46,283 nucleotides of DNA, taken from positions 1-46,283 of the forward strand of contig JAHJQE010000054.1 in NCBI GenBank assembly GCA_018819205.1, in the 5' to 3' direction. The DNA is from Gammaproteobacteria bacterium. GTDB lineage: Bacteria > Pseudomonadota > Gammaproteobacteria > Burkholderiales > Gallionellaceae. Of the stretch, positions 18,598 through 29,417 are shown in pieces; position 1 is the first letter of the stretch; every line of letters starts with the position of its first letter. The notes beneath the pieces are model-generated. The model had not been told where the DNA came from. It worked only from the letters and a program-made list of their open reading frames with translations, and ran no database searches. Made by a program: the position numbers and the translations under genes.

Positions 18598-18605
<8 letters not shown>
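16209..18605 (-). CDS. parC: DNA topoisomerase IV subunit A
   Basis: The 798-residue ParC is the DNA-cleaving subunit that, with ParE, decatenates daughter chromosomes. The catalytic tyrosine is Tyr159 in [10 protein letters not shown]. The quinolone-determining region [11 protein letters not shown] (115-125) keeps Ser120 and Glu124, the wild-type residues. The C-terminal part is a short beta-pinwheel without the GyrA-box, which separates it from GyrA. An acidic, low-complexity N-terminal extension of about 45 residues precedes the usual start of the fold. The start codon lies 8 nt inside the parE reading frame, so the pair is translationally coupled. Confidence 0.95.
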
Positions 18606-20568
<1,963 letters not shown>

Positions 20569-20601
20569 CGGAGACTCCTGATTAGAACAACTTGCTGATT
20601 A

Positions 20602-21894
20602 TTAACCTTTGGCTGCGGACGGAGGCGTGTCGAGCAACACATGCTCCTCGCCATCCAGACGCGCGATGATAACCGCCCCGCATGAATCGCTGAAGACATT
20701 CACCGAAGTCCGGCACATATCCAGCACGCGATCCACCGCCAGGATCAGGCCGATGGCCTCCAGCGGCAGGCCGATGGCAGCGAGGATGATGGCGATGGCG
20801 ACCAGGCTGGCGGAGGGGATGGCGGCCACGCCGATGGAGGTGACCAGAGCTAGCAGCACGACGGTGAACTGCTGCACAAAGCCCATTTCGATGCCGTAAG
20901 CCTGCGCGATGAACATCGCCGCCACGCATTCATACAGCGCGGTGCCGTCCATGTTCACCGTCGCGCCCAGCGGCAGCACGAAGCTGCTGGTGCGGTTGGA
21001 AACGCCCGCGTTCTTCTCCACGCATTCCATGGTCAGCGGCAGGGTGGCGGCGGAAGAACTGGTGGAGAAAGCGGTGAGCAGGGCGGGGGCCATGGCGCGG
21101 TAATGGCGCATAGGATTCACCCGTCCCACGAAATACAGCAGGGCAGGCAACACCAACAGGAAATGCACAGCCAGCCCCGCCAGCACGCTGAAGAAGAACC
21201 AGGCCAGCGGCACGATGGCCGCGAAGCCGGTGCTCGCTACCACCTTCGCCACCAGTCCGAACACGCCGATGGGCGCGAACTTCATCACCCAGTCGGTGAT
21301 CTTCATCATCACCTGGAAAATGCCGCTCCAGAGTTTGTACTGGCTCTCGGCGTAGGGTTCCTCGATCTTGGTCATGAAGAAACCGAACAGCAGACTGAAG
21401 AAGATCAGCCCCAGCATCTGCCCGTCCGCCGCCGCCGACACGATGTTGGTCGGCACCATGCGCAGGAAGATACCCACCAGATCGCCCGCACCTTTACCCT
21501 CCACACTGGCGACCACCGCGTCGCTCACCTGAGCCATGCCCAGTTGCTCCTTGGCTGGCTGGCCGTCGACGATGCCGGGCATGGTCATGTTCACGATGGC
21601 GAGGCCGATCAGGATGGCGAACAGGCTTGTCGCCGCGTAATAGCTCAGCGTCTTCAAGCCCAGCCGCCCGAACGCGCCGCCTCCGCCGATGCCCGCGATA
21701 CCGACGATGATGGACGACACCACCAGCGGCACGATCAGCATCTTCAAAGCATTCAGGAACAGCGTGCCGATGAAATCGAAGACCGCGAAATAGCGCACGC
21801 CGAACAGCGTCGTGTCGGTGCCCGCCAGCGAACCGGCGATGGCAGCCAGCAAAAGGGCGATGAGGATCTGCCAGTGCAGTTTGAGTTTGATCAT
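20602..21894 (-). CDS. Dicarboxylate/amino acid:cation symporter (SDF family)
   Basis: This 430-residue inner-membrane carrier belongs to the DAACS (GltP/DctA) family. It has about eight membrane helices plus two re-entrant hairpins. The serine-rich loop FSTSSSAATLPL (first hairpin) and the GATVNMDGTALYE motif (about 305-318) form the substrate and cation site. It takes up glutamate, aspartate or C4-dicarboxylates with H+ or Na+; sequence alone does not fix which. A succinate carrier would suit the methylcitrate pathway in this window, but that is speculation. It lies upstream of parE on the same strand with only 33 nt between. Confidence 0.93.
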   Translation of the reverse strand: MIKLKLHWQILIALLLAAIAGSLAGTDTTLFGVRYFAVFDFIGTLFLNALKMLIVPLVVSSIIVGIAGIGGGGAFGRLGLKTLSYYAATSLFAILIGLAIVNMTMPGIVDGQPAKEQLGMAQVSDAVVASVEGKGAGDLVGIFLRMVPTNIVSAAADGQMLGLIFFSLLFGFFMTKIEEPYAESQYKLWSGIFQVMMKITDWVMKFAPIGVFGLVAKVVASTGFAAIVPLAWFFFSVLAGLAVHFLLVLPALLYFVGRVNPMRHYRAMAPALLTAFSTSSSAATLPLTMECVEKNAGVSNRTSSFVLPLGATVNMDGTALYECVAAMFIAQAYGIEMGFVQQFTVVLLALVTSIGVAAIPSASLVAIAIILAAIGLPLEAIGLILAVDRVLDMCRTSVNVFSDSCGAVIIARLDGEEHVLLDTPPSAAKG

Positions 21895-21918
21895 GCTGTT
21901 CGGTGCGGATCATTGAAA

Positions 21919-21941
21919 CGCGCCAGTTTCGGGCTGGCGCG
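21919..21941 (-). terminator. Probable terminator of the small exported-protein gene
   Basis: An 8-bp stem CGCGCCAG / CTGGCGCG with a 7-nt loop lies 50 nt after the stop of the 97-residue gene. On the minus strand it is followed by TTTCAA, a short T-run, so it is a moderate candidate that would separate that gene from the symporter gene. Confidence 0.5.
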
Positions 21942-21990
21942 CGTTCGGTGCGCAGTCAGCTGCGCAGTGAGTTGTATTGCGTGTACTTGC

Positions 21991-22284
21991 TTATTCTTCC
22001 CGTGCGCATTGCGCGATCGCTGCGTTGTCTTCCAGTTCCAGGCAATGCCTGAAGTCCAGGTCCTTGGCACGCGGCTTGTCAGACTTGCTGCGCTTGCTGT
22101 GCTTGACTGGCTTCATCACAGCTGTCTGTTCCTCAGTTACCGGCTCGGCAACTGGCACCAGTTCTTCCACTTGCAGTGATGTGGTCGCTCTGCTGTGCGC
22201 GGGCGTCTCTTCGTCAGCGGCAAATGCAGTCGCACCTATCATCAACATCGCCGCAGCAAGCAAACCAAAAAGATAGTTATTCAT
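21991..22284 (-). CDS. Small exported protein, unknown function
   Basis: This 97-residue protein has a signal peptide (MNNYLFGLLAAAMLMIGAT, cleavage probably after AFA). A disordered, charged middle (KHSKRSKSDKPRAKD) and a short C-terminal segment with two cysteines (FRHCLELEDNAAIAQCAREE) follow. The end resembles small periplasmic proteins in which a C-x9-11-C pair forms a disulfide helical hairpin, but I cannot name a family. The ATG at 22284 is preferred over the open frame to 22311, because AGGGAG lies 7 nt upstream and the signal peptide begins there. Confidence 0.7.
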   Translation of the reverse strand: MNNYLFGLLAAAMLMIGATAFAADEETPAHSRATTSLQVEELVPVAEPVTEEQTAVMKPVKHSKRSKSDKPRAKDLDFRHCLELEDNAAIAQCAREE

Positions 22285-22375
22285 GAACGACTCCCTGTAT
22301 CCGGCTTCCATCTCTCGATGGAAGTATTTGATAACGAGTGGCGGAGTATAGATTCTTTGCGGATGTCGTCAAAAT

Positions 22376-22462
22376 TTAGCTGCGAGTACGGAACGTCACC
22401 GGCACTGCAGTCGACGGTGGCGATTTCAGGATGTGCTTCTTCGCTTTGCCAATCACGCGCAT
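22376..22462 (-). pseudogene. 3' remnant of an rlhA-like gene
   Basis: The last 28 or so codons of this frame read RVIGKAKKHILKSPPSTAVP and so on to a stop. This is nearly the same as the end of the intact rlhA at 25597-27540 (HVMGKAKKHILKSPPPTAVP). The DNA itself is similar, for example GGCGATTTCAGGATGTGCTT occurs in both copies. Upstream of this tail the similarity stops and the frame makes no sense as a U32 protein. The rest of the 317-nt gap 22312-22628 shows no gene I can support. This looks like a truncated copy left by duplication or recombination around the GGDEF-EAL gene that separates the two copies. Confidence 0.75.
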
Positions 22463-22628
22463 ATGAACAGCAGGTACCATTTGTTTTGTTTCATACGGGA
22501 TCCGCACTATGCAGAAAGTTAAGTTACCTGCTATTACCAAAACGGCTATATGGAATATGATAACTGGCAAGCAGGCTCGGCTGTAGGGGTCGTGCGATTG
22601 TTGCATTCGAACTATGGGATAAGATCGA

Positions 22629-25529
22629 GTGGTGTATCCAGGGATGAAACTAAAACCATATATTCTTATCGGCATAGCGCTGGCATTGATGTTCTGGGTG
22701 TCGGAATCGACCCTCCATCACTACAGTCTTGATCAAGCCTTTATAAGCGGCTTCTTCCCCTTCGATGTCCATGAGCTATGGATGCGTAGCTTCATCGTCG
22801 TTTTGTTCCTGTGTTTCGGTTATGTCGCCCAACGTCTGGACGATAGGCGTATCCAGGCTATCGCCAAGAGAAGTGATGAGAGGTATCGGCAGATGGTGGA
22901 GCGATCGCCCGAGGCTATCGGCATCCACCAATATGGCAAATGGGTCTATGTAAATGCCGCCGCCATCAAGCTGTTCGGCGGTATCGACGCATCTGAATTC
23001 ATTGGCAAGCCGGTACTGGATTTCGTGCATCCGGATTCCCAGGCCGATGTGCTGGGCAGCATCCAGCAACTCATGAGCTATGGCGGATCAACGCTTGCCA
23101 TTGAAGAGCGGTTGGTTCGCCTGAATGGCGAATCTTTCATGGCGGAAGTCAATGCATTGATGGTCAGCCATGAGGAAGCCCCTGCCGTCATGGTGCTGGG
23201 GCGCGACATCGACGAACAAAAACGCTGGGAAGATGAACTGAATGCCAGTCTGCGGACAATGCTGGCTGCCAAGACAGAAGCAGATGCGGCATGCCTGCGC
23301 GAGCAGGAGCAGGCCAAGCTGCTCGAAGCGTTCTACAGCCATACGCACGATTGTGTCGCGTTGCTGGACAAGGATTTCAATTTCATCCGGGTCAACGATG
23401 CCTATGCCCGGAGCGACGAAAAAGAGGTGGATTATTTCCCCGGGAAGAATCATTTCGACCTGTACCCGTCGGATGCGATCGACATCTTCCGGGAAGTAGT
23501 CAGAACAAAACAGCCCTACAGTGTTACATCCCGCGCTTTTGTCTACCCGGAGCATCCGGAACGCGGGACGACCTACTGGGACTGGAATCTGACGCCGGTC
23601 ATGGACGATAAGGATCGTGAGATCAAGTTGCTGATCTTCACACTGAGGAACGTCACCGACCGGCACGAGGCCGAAGCGGCATTGATCCATGCCAACCGAG
23701 CCTTGCGTACCCTCAGCGCCTGCAACTCGACTTTGGTTCGTGCCACCAGCGAGGCGGGGTTGCTGGACGAGATGTGCCGGGTGATCGTGGAAACCGGCGG
23801 TTACCAGATGGCGTGGGTGGGGTTCGCCCATGACGATGCGGACAAAACCGTCCTGCCGGTGGCGCAATCAGGCTATGAAGAAGGGTATCTGGAAAACGCC
23901 AACATCACGTGGGCGGATACTGAACAGGGGCATGGGCCGACCGGCACGGCGATCCGGACCGGTGTGCCTGCTGTCAACCAGAATGTACTGACCAATCCGG
24001 ATATGGCGCCCTGGCGCGAAGCGGCGGTCCGGCGCGGCTATCAGTCCAGCATCGGGCTTCCCCTGAAGATCGGTGGGCGCGTCATGGGGGCACTCACCAT
24101 CTATGCTGCGGAGCCTAGTGCCTTTACGACAGCGGAAGTGACCCTGCTGGAAGAGCTGGCAGGTGACCTGTCTTTCGGTATCTCGGCACAACGCCTGCGC
24201 ATCGAACATGAGGTTGCGGCGAAGGAAGTCGAGTATCTGGCGCATCACGATATATTGACCGGACTCCCCAATCTCTTGTTGCTGCGCGACCGCTTTGATC
24301 TGGCAGGCGTGTCGGCGAACCGCACACAAGTCGGGGTGGCCTTGCTTATCCTTGATCTCGACAATTTCAAGCAAATCAATGACAGTCTGGGACACGGCAT
24401 CGGCGATCAATTGCTGGTGTGCGCGGTCCAAAGGCTGCAGGGAATCATCCGTTCGACAGATACGATCAGTCGCCAGAGCGGGGATGAGTTCGTCGTCCTG
24501 CTGGGCGATGTCAGTACGCCGGAGATCGTCGAGACCATCGCACAGCACATCATCGAGGCGTTCGGGGAGCCCTTCGAGATCAGCGGGCATATTATGAGCA
24601 TCACTTTCAGTATCGGCATCGGCATGTTCCCGAATGACGGCAGGGATTTCGAGACCTTGTTCAAGCACGCCGACACGGCGTTATTCCAGGCCAAGGATGC
24701 CGGCAAGAACACTTACCGCTTTTTCACCGAGAAGATGAACATTGATGCGATCGAACATATGCATCTGCAGGGGCAATTGCGCAGCGCGTTGAAGCGGGGG
24801 GAATTCGTGCTGCATTACCAGCCACAGCTCGACACAACCAGTGGGAGGATCATCGGCACGGAAGCCCTGCTGCGCTGGCAGCATCCAGAGCTGGGGCTGG
24901 TTCCACCCGGAAAATTCATCCCGCTGGCCGAGCGCAGCGGCCTCATCGTTCCAATCGGAGAATGGGTGATCCATGAAGCGTGCAGGCAGGCACAGCAGTG
25001 GATGGAGCGTGATCGATTGCAGGCCATGGTGGTCGCTGTCAATTTGTCTGCGCTGCAATTCAAGCGTGGCAATATCGTGGAAACAGTGGCTTCCGCACTA
25101 AAGCAGTCGGGACTGCCTGCCAGATATCTGGAACTGGAGCTGACCGAGTCCATTCTGCTGCATGACATCGATATCGTCATGACTACCTTGAAGCTTCTGA
25201 AGGAGATCGGCGTCAAACTTTCCATCGACGATTTCGGCACGGGTTATTCCAGTCTGTCCTATCTGAAACGACTGAAAGTGGACAAACTCAAGGTCGACCA
25301 ATCTTTCGTGCGCGACATGGTGCAGGATGCCGAGGATGCCGCCATCGTCAAGGCCGTCGTGCAGTTGGGGCATAACCTGCAACTGACCGTCATCGCTGAG
25401 GGCGTGGAAAACAATGAGCAGTTCGCGCTATTGAAAAGTTATGGCTGTGATGAAGTCCAGGGCTACCTGTTCAGCCGCCCGATCCCTGCCGCTGAATTCG
25501 CGGAATTTTGCAAGTTGCGTACAACCTGA
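22629..25529 (+). CDS. PAS-PAS-GAF-GGDEF-EAL signalling protein
   Basis: This is a protein of about 966 residues. Two N-terminal hydrophobic segments (about 10-27 and 50-68) are followed by a PAS domain (about 85-205), a second PAS (about 230-350, YSHTHDCVALLDKDFNFI) and a GAF domain (about 360-525). GGDEF and EAL domains follow. The cyclase motif is SGDEF (617-621), with the first glycine replaced by serine, and the inhibitory site RSTD is intact. The EAL domain (EALLRWQHP at about 745) keeps every metal and catalytic motif: NLSALQF, LELTESI, DDFGTGYSS, KVDQSF, AEGVENN. It may act mainly as a phosphodiesterase. GTG 22629 is the longest start; ATG 22644 (MKLKPYILIG) is equally plausible. Confidence 0.92.
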   Translation: MVYPGMKLKPYILIGIALALMFWVSESTLHHYSLDQAFISGFFPFDVHELWMRSFIVVLFLCFGYVAQRLDDRRIQAIAKRSDERYRQMVERSPEAIGIHQYGKWVYVNAAAIKLFGGIDASEFIGKPVLDFVHPDSQADVLGSIQQLMSYGGSTLAIEERLVRLNGESFMAEVNALMVSHEEAPAVMVLGRDIDEQKRWEDELNASLRTMLAAKTEADAACLREQEQAKLLEAFYSHTHDCVALLDKDFNFIRVNDAYARSDEKEVDYFPGKNHFDLYPSDAIDIFREVVRTKQPYSVTSRAFVYPEHPERGTTYWDWNLTPVMDDKDREIKLLIFTLRNVTDRHEAEAALIHANRALRTLSACNSTLVRATSEAGLLDEMCRVIVETGGYQMAWVGFAHDDADKTVLPVAQSGYEEGYLENANITWADTEQGHGPTGTAIRTGVPAVNQNVLTNPDMAPWREAAVRRGYQSSIGLPLKIGGRVMGALTIYAAEPSAFTTAEVTLLEELAGDLSFGISAQRLRIEHEVAAKEVEYLAHHDILTGLPNLLLLRDRFDLAGVSANRTQVGVALLILDLDNFKQINDSLGHGIGDQLLVCAVQRLQGIIRSTDTISRQSGDEFVVLLGDVSTPEIVETIAQHIIEAFGEPFEISGHIMSITFSIGIGMFPNDGRDFETLFKHADTALFQAKDAGKNTYRFFTEKMNIDAIEHMHLQGQLRSALKRGEFVLHYQPQLDTTSGRIIGTEALLRWQHPELGLVPPGKFIPLAERSGLIVPIGEWVIHEACRQAQQWMERDRLQAMVVAVNLSALQFKRGNIVETVASALKQSGLPARYLELELTESILLHDIDIVMTTLKLLKEIGVKLSIDDFGTGYSSLSYLKRLKVDKLKVDQSFVRDMVQDAEDAAIVKAVVQLGHNLQLTVIAEGVENNEQFALLKSYGCDEVQGYLFSRPIPAAEFAEFCKLRTT

Positions 25530-25596
25530 ACGTCGCAGGGCTTCTTACTTAGCTGGCTGGAGGATCGATCACGGATCGCCAGAGAAGAGATGCCAG

Positions 25597-27540
25597 CTAG
25601 CGGTGAGGATGGAAGGTCAGCGGTACCGCCGTCGGCGGCGGCGATTTCAGGATGTGCTTCTTCGCCTTGCCCATCACATGCATCTCGCACTTCCTGCAAT
25701 CGAATTCGAGTCGCAATTTCTCACTGCCGTTGATCAGCGTCATCGGTTCGGCACGCACCTGTCCCTGCACACCGATCACGCCCTTGGCTTGTTTTGGGCA
25801 CAGGCTGAGAGAGTAGCGGATGCAATGGCGCGTGATCATCAGCGACACATCGCCCGCTTCCTTGTGAGATTCGTATGCGGCGGCGATGAGCTTCACACCG
25901 TGCTTTTCGTAGAACATGCGTGCCGCAGTGTTGTAGACGTTGGCGAGGAAGGTGAGCGTCTCTTCCGGATACTTCGCGGGCGGCTCGATGGCCGCTTTGC
26001 GCGGCAGGCGCGTGTAGGCGGCGTGGCGTTCGGCTTCGAGTTGCTCGACTGCCTCGCGGCGCAACTTGTTGGCGAGCGAACTGGGCACAAACCAGGGCTG
26101 TGTCCAGTCGACACTGAATGCATCCAGCTCGAAATCCGTATTGCCGAAACGTGCGAGTTGTTCGCGCACGCTGTTCTCCGCTTCCGCCAGATTCTTCGCA
26201 GGCTGTTTGTCGAACCCGGCATGCGCCGTCGCGACGAAACCGTCTTCATCCAGCAGCCTGAACGAGAAACCTTCGGCGGTCTCGGCGAAGGAGGCAGACA
26301 CGCCGATACGACGCTCGGCGGATTTCTTGTTCAGCGCATGCTCCCATGCATGGTCGCGGTTGCGACTGATGGAAACGCCGGCGCGCAAACCTTTCAGCGT
26401 ATGCATCGGCTCGTTGGGGAACACGCGCCATACCGGGCCGCGCTGCTCGACGATGTTCGCCTGCAAGCCGATCACTTCACGGTTGTTCAGATAGTTCAGG
26501 CCGTCGCTGTTGGCGAGTGGCTCGCTCGATTCCATGTCGAACCATTTATCGCCGACCTGCGACACCGAGCCCAGCGGCAAGCCGACGAAGGTGGGCGTGT
26601 CGAACGCGCCGATGTCGGCCTTGCGGCCTTGCGAGAAATAATCGGTGGAGCCGCGGTGGAAAGTTTTGTCCGGATCGGGCGTGAACAGCAATTTGGTCTT
26701 GCCGCTGGAGGCAGCGTGCAGGTCGCTGCGGCCTTCCAGGATGGCGTCGAGCAATTGGCGATAGTGACCGGTGATGTTCTTCACATAGGGCGCGTCCTTG
26801 TAGCGGCCTTCAATCTTGAAACTACGCACACCGGCATTGACCAGTGCGCGCAGGTTGCCGCTCTGGTTGTTGTCCTTCACCGACAGCAGATGCTTCTCGA
26901 AAGCCACGACGCGGCCTGCTTCATCTTCCAATGTGTAGGGCAGGCGGCAGGCTTGCGAACAATCGCCGCGGTTGGCGCTGCGACCGGTGTGCGCGTGGCT
27001 GATGTTGCATTGGCCGGAGTAGGCCACGCACAGCGCGCCGTGGATGAAATGTTCGATTACCGTGTTGCCCGGCACGGCGGCGCGCACCTTGATGATCTCT
27101 TCGATGGTCAGTTCGCGCGCCAGCACCAGCTGCGAGAAGCCGACCTCGGCCAGGAATTTCGCCTTCTCCGGCGTGCGGATGTCGCACTGCGTGGAGGCGT
27201 GCAGGTCGATGGGCGGCAGGTCGAGTTCGAGCAGCCCCATGTCCTGCACGATCAGCGCATCCACCCCCGCGTCATAACAATCCCAAGCCAGTTTGCGCGC
27301 GGCTTCCAGTTCGGCGTCGTGCAGGATGGTGTTGAGCGTGACGTAGATCTTGGCGCGGAAGCGGTGCGCGTATTCCACCAACTCGGCGATGTCGGCCATC
27401 GAGTTGCCCGCCTTGTCACGCGCGCCGAACGACGGCCCGCCGATGTACACCGCATCGGCACCGTGCAGGATGGCCTCGCGGCCGATGGTGGCGGTCTTGG
27501 CGGGGGAGAGGAGTTCGAGGGAGTGGTTGGGTTCATACAT
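25597..27540 (-). CDS. rlhA: U32-family 23S rRNA hydroxylation protein RlhA
   Basis: The 647-residue protein starts with the U32 signature LELLSPAKT and contains GADAVYIGG. The HFIHGALCVAYSGQC...GDCSQACRLPY cysteine cluster follows (about 170-200), thought to hold an iron-sulfur centre in related proteins. Its length matches E. coli RlhA (YdcP, about 650) rather than the shorter TrhP or UbiU/UbiV proteins. RlhA is needed for hydroxylation of C2501 in 23S rRNA, with prephenate as the related metabolite. A partial copy of its 3' end lies at 22376-22462, on the far side of the signalling gene it converges with. Confidence 0.88.
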   Translation of the reverse strand: MYEPNHSLELLSPAKTATIGREAILHGADAVYIGGPSFGARDKAGNSMADIAELVEYAHRFRAKIYVTLNTILHDAELEAARKLAWDCYDAGVDALIVQDMGLLELDLPPIDLHASTQCDIRTPEKAKFLAEVGFSQLVLARELTIEEIIKVRAAVPGNTVIEHFIHGALCVAYSGQCNISHAHTGRSANRGDCSQACRLPYTLEDEAGRVVAFEKHLLSVKDNNQSGNLRALVNAGVRSFKIEGRYKDAPYVKNITGHYRQLLDAILEGRSDLHAASSGKTKLLFTPDPDKTFHRGSTDYFSQGRKADIGAFDTPTFVGLPLGSVSQVGDKWFDMESSEPLANSDGLNYLNNREVIGLQANIVEQRGPVWRVFPNEPMHTLKGLRAGVSISRNRDHAWEHALNKKSAERRIGVSASFAETAEGFSFRLLDEDGFVATAHAGFDKQPAKNLAEAENSVREQLARFGNTDFELDAFSVDWTQPWFVPSSLANKLRREAVEQLEAERHAAYTRLPRKAAIEPPAKYPEETLTFLANVYNTAARMFYEKHGVKLIAAAYESHKEAGDVSLMITRHCIRYSLSLCPKQAKGVIGVQGQVRAEPMTLINGSEKLRLEFDCRKCEMHVMGKAKKHILKSPPPTAVPLTFHPHR

Positions 27541-27851
27541 GGCGGCGGATTATACGCGCGGGGCTGTGTTCCATTTCCCTTTGCGAAGGGGGCGCTTTCG
27601 GCCATAGCCGACTATCAGTTCAATATGATCGATAGCCTGCATCTACTACTGAGTCGTCAGTAGAGATGAGGCGCTGCGTGTACCCTACTAAAATAGTATG
27701 GTAAGCATATTATAAAATGCTAATATCCAATTAGCCGGTATGTCTGCAATTTGCAAACTTTTCAGTTATGCCGCGAAAAAACCCAGTGGCGTCATGCACT
27801 CGCGCCGCGCAATGCATTTTAAGAGTGTCCAAATGTTGCAAAGGAAAAACA
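27541..27851. other. AT-rich intergenic region upstream of tsdB
   Basis: This 311-nt gap contains no supported gene. Bases 27685-27735 are strikingly AT-rich for this window, with TATTATAAAATGC near 27709-27721 as a possible -10 region. The leader continues to an A-rich Shine-Dalgarno (AAGGA, 27841-27845) before tsdB. I infer that the tsdBA promoter lies here; no specific operator could be assigned. Confidence 0.4.
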
Positions 27852-28448
27852 ATGAAACTGATCTTTCTGGTACTGGGAATGCTTCCGCTACTGGCACAAG
27901 CAGCGGATATGGCGACGAAAATCAACGTCTCAAGCTGCGAGGCCTGCCATGGTCAAAAGGGCGTGGGCAAGAATGAATTTCCACGCCTCGCCGCCCTGGA
28001 AGCGACCTACTTCGTCAAACAATTGCAGGATTTCCGCACAGGAACACGCAGCAATCCGATGATGCAACCTGTCGCTAAATCTATGTCCGAGGCGGACATG
28101 AGCAAATATGCAGCCTATTTCTCGAAGTTGCCCCAGCCTGCAGCACAGCCTTCATCTGAAGGAGCCGCCTTGCTTGCAGCAGGAGAATCGCTTGCCAAGA
28201 ACGGCGACTGGCCCAACGGCATACCTGCCTGCTTCCAATGTCACGGCGCAAAGGGACAGGGCATCAGTCCTGACTTTCCACAAATCGCAGGTCAGCCGGC
28301 ACGCTATATCACCGTTCAGATCGCCAACTGGAAGTCGGGGGCACGCAGCAATGACTCGGTCGGGCTGATGAAATCAGTGGCCGATAAGATGACCGATGAA
28401 CAAATAAAGGCGGTTGCCGCCTATCTCTCACAAGGAGTGACGAAATGA
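27852..28448 (+). CDS. tsdB: Diheme c4-type cytochrome, electron acceptor of TsdA
   Basis: This 198-residue periplasmic cytochrome has a short signal peptide (MKLIFLVLGMLPLLAQA) and two CXXCH heme sites, CEACH (29-33) and CFQCH (127-131), each in a c4-like half-domain. Methionine ligands are probably in NPMMQPVAKSM and its counterpart. c4-type TsdB proteins are encoded next to TsdA in many thiosulfate oxidisers and take its electrons toward terminal oxidases. The ATG at 27852 is preferred over the frame open from 27768 because it starts the signal peptide and follows AAGGA. It overlaps tsdA by 4 nt. Confidence 0.88.
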   Translation: MKLIFLVLGMLPLLAQAADMATKINVSSCEACHGQKGVGKNEFPRLAALEATYFVKQLQDFRTGTRSNPMMQPVAKSMSEADMSKYAAYFSKLPQPAAQPSSEGAALLAAGESLAKNGDWPNGIPACFQCHGAKGQGISPDFPQIAGQPARYITVQIANWKSGARSNDSVGLMKSVADKMTDEQIKAVAAYLSQGVTK

Positions 28449-29284
28449 GAATTGCTATCCTGTTGCTGTTGGTCGCGTCCTCTGCATTTGCAGCAGATGA
28501 AAAAACCTTCACGCCGCCCGCCGAGCGCGATATGCCCAAGAACGAATTCGGCGATGCCGTCCGGCTTGGCAAATCCATCTTTACCGACACGCAGCACTAT
28601 GCCAAGAAATATGTGGGCAACGGCCTTAACTGCAGCAACTGCCACTTGGACTCGGGGCGCATGGCCGATTCTGCGCCACTGTGGGGCGCCTACGTACGCT
28701 ATCCGGCATACCGTGCAAAAACCAAACAGGTCAACACTTTTGAGGAAAGGCTACAGGGCTGCTTCGAATACAGTATGAACGGCACCGCGCCCAAATCTGG
28801 CACCCCCGAAATGACGGCGCTGGTCTCATATGCGTACTGGATGTCGACCGGCGCGCCGGTCAATACCAAACTCAAAGGCGCAGGCTTCCCTAAACTAAAT
28901 AAACCCGCACTCGCACCGGACTTTGCTCGCGGCCAGAAAGTCTTTACTGATAACTGCCAGATATGTCATGGCAGCAACGGAGAGGGCATCAAAGTAGAAG
29001 GCAAATTCGTCTTCCCGCCGCTGTGGGGTAAAGAGTCCTTTAATTGGGGCGCCGGTCTGCACCGCATCGACACGGCTGCGGGTTTCATCAAGGGCAATAT
29101 GCCATTGGGCAAGGGCGGCACGCTTTCGGATCAGGAGTCCTGGGATGTGGCGACCTACGTGATGTCGCATGACCGGCCTGCCGACCCTCGTGCGAAATCC
29201 GGTGTCGCAGCCGCCAAGAAGGACTTTCATGAAGAAAATTGCAAATACGGAGAAACCGTTGAAGGTCACTTACTCGGCGAATAA
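28445..29284 (+). CDS. tsdA: Thiosulfate dehydrogenase (tetrathionate-forming)
   Basis: This 279-residue periplasmic diheme cytochrome couples two thiosulfate ions into tetrathionate and passes electrons to TsdB. After a signal peptide (to about 16), heme 1 is CSNCH (63-67) and heme 2 is CQICH (171-175). The family motifs VNTFEERLQGCFEYSMNG and NMPLGKGGTLSDQESWDVA are present. Cys106 in the first of these fits the unusual cysteine heme ligand known for TsdA. The enzyme can also run in reverse in some species. Transcription should end at the hairpin 29304-29340. The host therefore probably uses reduced sulfur as an electron donor. Confidence 0.92.
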   Translation: MRIAILLLLVASSAFAADEKTFTPPAERDMPKNEFGDAVRLGKSIFTDTQHYAKKYVGNGLNCSNCHLDSGRMADSAPLWGAYVRYPAYRAKTKQVNTFEERLQGCFEYSMNGTAPKSGTPEMTALVSYAYWMSTGAPVNTKLKGAGFPKLNKPALAPDFARGQKVFTDNCQICHGSNGEGIKVEGKFVFPPLWGKESFNWGAGLHRIDTAAGFIKGNMPLGKGGTLSDQESWDVATYVMSHDRPADPRAKSGVAAAKKDFHEENCKYGETVEGHLLGE

Positions 29285-29303
29285 CCGGGGCAGTCATTGA
29301 CGA

Positions 29304-29340
29304 GAACAGGCGCGCCCGAACGGCGCGCCTGTTCTATTTT
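29304..29340 (+). terminator. Intrinsic terminator of tsdBA
   Basis: A perfect 13-bp stem (GAACAGGCGCGCC / GGCGCGCCTGTTC) with a 5-nt loop is followed by TATTTT. It begins 20 nt after the tsdA stop. It may also work for prpE from the other side, about 80 nt beyond that gene's stop. Confidence 0.9.
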
Positions 29341-29417
29341 GTCTCCCCCAGATATGCCTCAGCCACCGGAAGCGACCAGTCCTGTCACGCAGTGAATGAA
29401 AGCATCTTCGCGCCAAC

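Noticed and set aside
25550-25599. TAGCTGGC / GCCAGCTA inverted repeat between the signalling gene and rlhA
   Set aside because: The arms are 34 nt apart, one overlaps the rlhA stop codon, and no T-run follows; too weak to call a terminator.
25441-27663. Long plus-strand frame opposite rlhA
   Set aside because: It covers rlhA in antisense and has no coherent domain; rlhA is clearly the coding strand.
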